Part shown: one piece after another, positions 61,624-64,000 of the stretch
Position numbering within the stretch: the first letter of the stretch is position 1
How the letters are laid out: every line of letters begins with the position of its first letter
Assembly (NCBI RefSeq): GCF_003369915.1
Contig: NW_022881603.1
Location: forward strand, 44,021,723 to 44,085,722
Direction of reading: 5' to 3'
Length of the DNA: 64,000 nt
Origin: Drosophila miranda
Taxonomy: Eukaryota > Arthropoda > Insecta > Diptera > Drosophilidae
Made by a program: the position numbers and the translations under genes
The notes under the pieces: model-generated
The model's input: the letters and a program-made list of their open reading frames with translations, nothing else
The model's database searches: none
Told to the model about the DNA's origin: nothing

Positions 61624-62993
61624 TCAGTGCAGATTTAGCTTGGACAACGTCAAGTCATTCTCGTCAAGAGGGGACACCGTTATTTTCATTTTGTGCTCCT
61701 TGGCCATTTTGAATAACATTACAATGTCCGAGTTTATATAGGCACCCCGCAAAAGTGCCACCGACGATTTTTCGGAAGTCTCAAGCTCCTTCACAAGTTC
61801 TTCAACACTGGGATTACATTTGGTTTCATCCTTTACTTCTTTAAACTTCTGGCCTGACAACGCACGAGTCCAAATGTCCTGAGATGCCTCTTTGTATTTT
61901 TTGATTTTCTTGTCCAGGTCAGTAATCTTAGCACTGATCTCATTGTTATCGGGCTGCTTGGCTTGAGCCTGCATAAAAATACACCGAGCATCCTTATATT
62001 CGCCTAAGGCGGACAGGGCGCAACCTTCCTGGTAGAGGGCCTTACAGGGCCTTAGAGGGCTTATTTTCAGTGAGACGCCGCAAGGCTTTCATCGTAATGC
62101 ACACGCGTTTGGGATTATGCAATTTATTGTAGCAGATCATCAAGTTTTGCTGGAAAAGTTAAAAAAAAACACATAAGTGGGGATGAGCCACGACGCTACA
62201 AGTTGCAAAGTTACATTGAGAGTGATCAACAGAGCGATTTGCTTGCGCTCATCCTTATCAGACGGCAATAGTTTAGAGAGCTTACGGCCCGCTCGAAGGC
62301 AGTGACGGCGTTGCGGTAGCGAAAGCGCTTCACACAGTCCTTGCCATGCATGTGCATGTCTAATGCCTTGGGGTAAACTATTGCAAACTTGTCCCGATCC
62401 ACAGCGGCCATTGACGCGAAGGCATCTGAGTCCCCGATCAATGTGAAGTGAAGAACTTCGATTTTGAAAAGTCCATCTGAACGTGGTTTAATGCGCGGCG
62501 GGCAGCCCATCTCGTGAAATAGCAACTTATAGGATATAATAAATTCGGCTTTTTCATATGGGCGCATGGTAAGTACAGCAGCCTGGAGGCCTTCTAGCAC
62601 ATCGCAACCTGCACCGGTCTCAAAATAGAATTTAGTTCGGCGCATCAATGAGGAATCAAAAGGAGAACTCTCGCTTTCCCAATAACCACTATAACGCACA
62701 GCGACACGTGCCTTGTCTGGCACCAGACCTCGGCCCTGGTGCCCCTCACGTGTGATGCTCTTAAAAATGTTCTCATTGATCGGCTCCATCAATTTTTTGA
62801 GTTCCTCGAACGATTGGGTCGATGGAGAAGCGAGCTCTTCTTCATCAACATCTGGAGCGTTATCACAATCTTCCATTTCGTCGACATTAAAATCATCATC
62901 GCCAGCCCCAAATGGCGACTGTTCTACCTCAAATTGTGAGCCAGAGCCAACGAGTTTTCTAGAAGAGTAAGAGGCAGCGTCTAGGCAGCACAT
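61624..62993 (-). pseudogene. shu: Shutdown-like gene, U9, two frameshifts
   Basis: Shares the 7-nt deletion of U5 (at ~62260), giving 255 aa, plus the exon-2 duplication (~62045). It also has R79S as in U3 and a G-to-S change in the 'YWEGE' stretch of the FKBP domain. E70 is kept, unlike U5. This mixed pattern suggests gene conversion or exchange between units. Confidence 0.78.
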
Positions 62994-63717
62994 GATTATG
63001 CAAATGTATCAAATTTCGATGCTTGCCGAAGTTGCAGTGGTTCCTTGAGCATTTGAGGGATATATGAAAAATTATCTTCCATTTTTTCCACACTTTTTCC
63101 CAACTTTAACTTGTTTGGGTTAATTACAAAAATGCGCGCTAGGCAGTGACACCTTCAGAAATATACCAAGTATATACCGATGAAAAAACGACCTTAGCCC
63201 ACTTATGACCTCTTTAATTAAACAGGATAACAAATTGAGTTAAACTGCGGAAAATAATACTGTTTGTAAATCTTTTCTCTGAAATTACAAAAAAAAAAAC
63301 ACACACACGATATCTTTCACTGTAACAGCGCCAAAATGATTCAATTTTCTTTATTTTTGGTGGAATATTAAAAAACCGCCTTGGGCGACAATGGGTTAAT
63401 CGTTCCGTCGAGGATGGGAAACCATATTTCTCGATTTTGATTCAAGATGTGCTAATTTTAGCCACACCCTTTTATTGAACTTTTTATATAAATAAAAAAA
63501 TGTTGTAACGAAAAAGGTCGAACTGCCCACAAAGTTTTTTTTCTACACGATTAGCTACTTTTAAGTACTCCTGAGTACATATGTATGTAGATGTGCCAGT
63601 TCATAGAACGAATAGATAAAACCACACCATGAAAAACCAATAATTCATTAAACATTTCTAACGCCCCAAATCTATCTGCGTATTTGAAAAGTAATTAAAA
63701 AATTTAATTTTGTAGTA
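62994..63717. other. shu upstream flank, U9, last array sequence
   Basis: AT-rich flank with more private changes than the others. It matches up to 'aatttaattttgta', one base before the usual DINE left end. Confidence 0.5.
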
Positions 63718-64000
63718 TAATTAGAAAATCTTTTACCGTTTCTAGTCGCAGGCGACGGATAGAAGTGATATTTATGTGGGGAGTGCTGGTTCCGGCCAAG
63801 TGTTCTATGTACCCCTGCAAGCAATCTACGTGGAATCAAAGGATTTATTCTTCTCTTTGCCTGGCTTTCTGGAGCGCCAGTTCCTCTGACTCGGACTCCC
63901 TCCCTCGGATCAGCTGCAGTGATGCAGCTCGTTCGAGATCTAGTTCGAAAAAAAAACAATTCTACCTATTGTGCAGTGCGGAAATGAGAATATTTCGCAT
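63718..64000. other. Non-array sequence at the right edge, unidentified
   Basis: Replaces the DINE element expected here. Mixed composition with a GC-rich middle, an A9 run at ~63948-63956 and a 95-codon minus ORF (63672-63959) without a recognisable family. It could be the end of another transposable element or LTR inserted at the DINE position, or the array border. It is cut by the window end. Confidence 0.4.

Larger units (their letters stand above)
1..63717. repeat. Tandem array of nine ~5.6-kb three-gene units
   Basis: The same order (peptide gene +, roadblock gene +, shu -, AT-rich flank, DINE-1-like element, spacer) recurs nine times head to tail. Roadblock internal Met codons at 300, 6561, 11675, 17248, 22840, 28459, 41972, 55364 and 60970 mark the copies. 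Spacings are 6261, 5114, 5573, 5592, 5619, 13513, 13392 and 5606 bp. The two 13-kb spacings come from retrotransposon blocks, the 6.26-kb one from a 1-kb TE insertion, and the 5.1-kb one from an internal DINE deletion. Copies are nearly identical by eye. Shared variants group U4, U5 and U9, and link the spacers at 5027-6054 and 53833-54857. The array runs off the left edge of the window. Confidence 0.95.

Noticed and set aside
1..63717. Regularly spaced repeats as a CRISPR array
   Set aside because: Units are kilobases long with eukaryotic spliced genes; no short repeat-spacer pattern.
1..64000. tRNA, rRNA or other structured RNA genes
   Set aside because: I scanned for typical tRNA boxes and rRNA blocks by eye and saw none; a covariance-model search would be needed to exclude small ncRNAs.

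Overview
The window is eukaryotic, AT-rich, spliced insect DNA. It fits Drosophila, most likely the obscura group. It has short 65-75 nt GT-AG introns, AATAAA poly(A) signals, DINE-1/mini-me-type Helitron-derived elements with (GGAC/AGAC)n tracts, and R1-clade non-LTR retrotransposons. The key gene is recognisable as shutdown (shu), the FKBP-TPR co-chaperone of the piRNA pathway. In D. melanogaster shu lies on Muller C. Amplification of such a gene inside TE-rich tandem DNA resembles what is described for young sex chromosomes such as the D. miranda neo-sex chromosomes. The species and chromosome assignments are inferences.

Layout: about nine head-to-tail copies (U1-U9) of a unit of roughly 5.6 kb fill 1-63717. 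Each unit, in order on the + strand, holds: a tiny gene for a signal-peptide or one-pass membrane peptide (64 aa, or 37 aa from an internal Met); a Roadblock/LC7-family dynein light chain gene (+, 122 aa from two exons when complete); shu (-), convergent with the roadblock gene; an AT-rich shu upstream flank; a DINE-1-like element; and a spacer of about 1-1.25 kb. U1-U5 are regular. In U6 and U7 (28-54 kb) the pattern is broken by three copies of one R1-clade retrotransposon (RA), one copy of a second R1-clade family (RB), extra DINE elements and two isolated ~102-bp shu fragments. U8 and U9 are regular again. From about 63718 the sequence leaves the array.

Condition of the genes: every shu copy that can be read shares a 7-nt duplication in exon 2. 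It frameshifts the TPR region and leaves a predicted 297-aa protein with the FKBP-like domain and only the first part of the TPR domain. U5 and U9 also share a 7-nt deletion, U6 has a nonsense codon, and U7 is cut by RB. The roadblock gene keeps its start exon only in U1, U2, U6 and U8, and U8 is frameshifted. U3, U4, U5, U7 and U9 lost the exon-1 ATG and can only start internally. The peptide gene is the best preserved: its 37-aa reading frame is open in all eight copies, even where a TE fragment cut its upstream part.

The retroelement copies are dead, and several lesions are shared between copies. They therefore spread with the array by segmental duplication and DINE-mediated recombination rather than by fresh transposition. 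The most interesting aspect is the cassette itself: a repeatedly amplified trio of a truncated piRNA factor, a dynein light chain and a micropeptide, with convergent 3' ends that could give sense/antisense transcripts.
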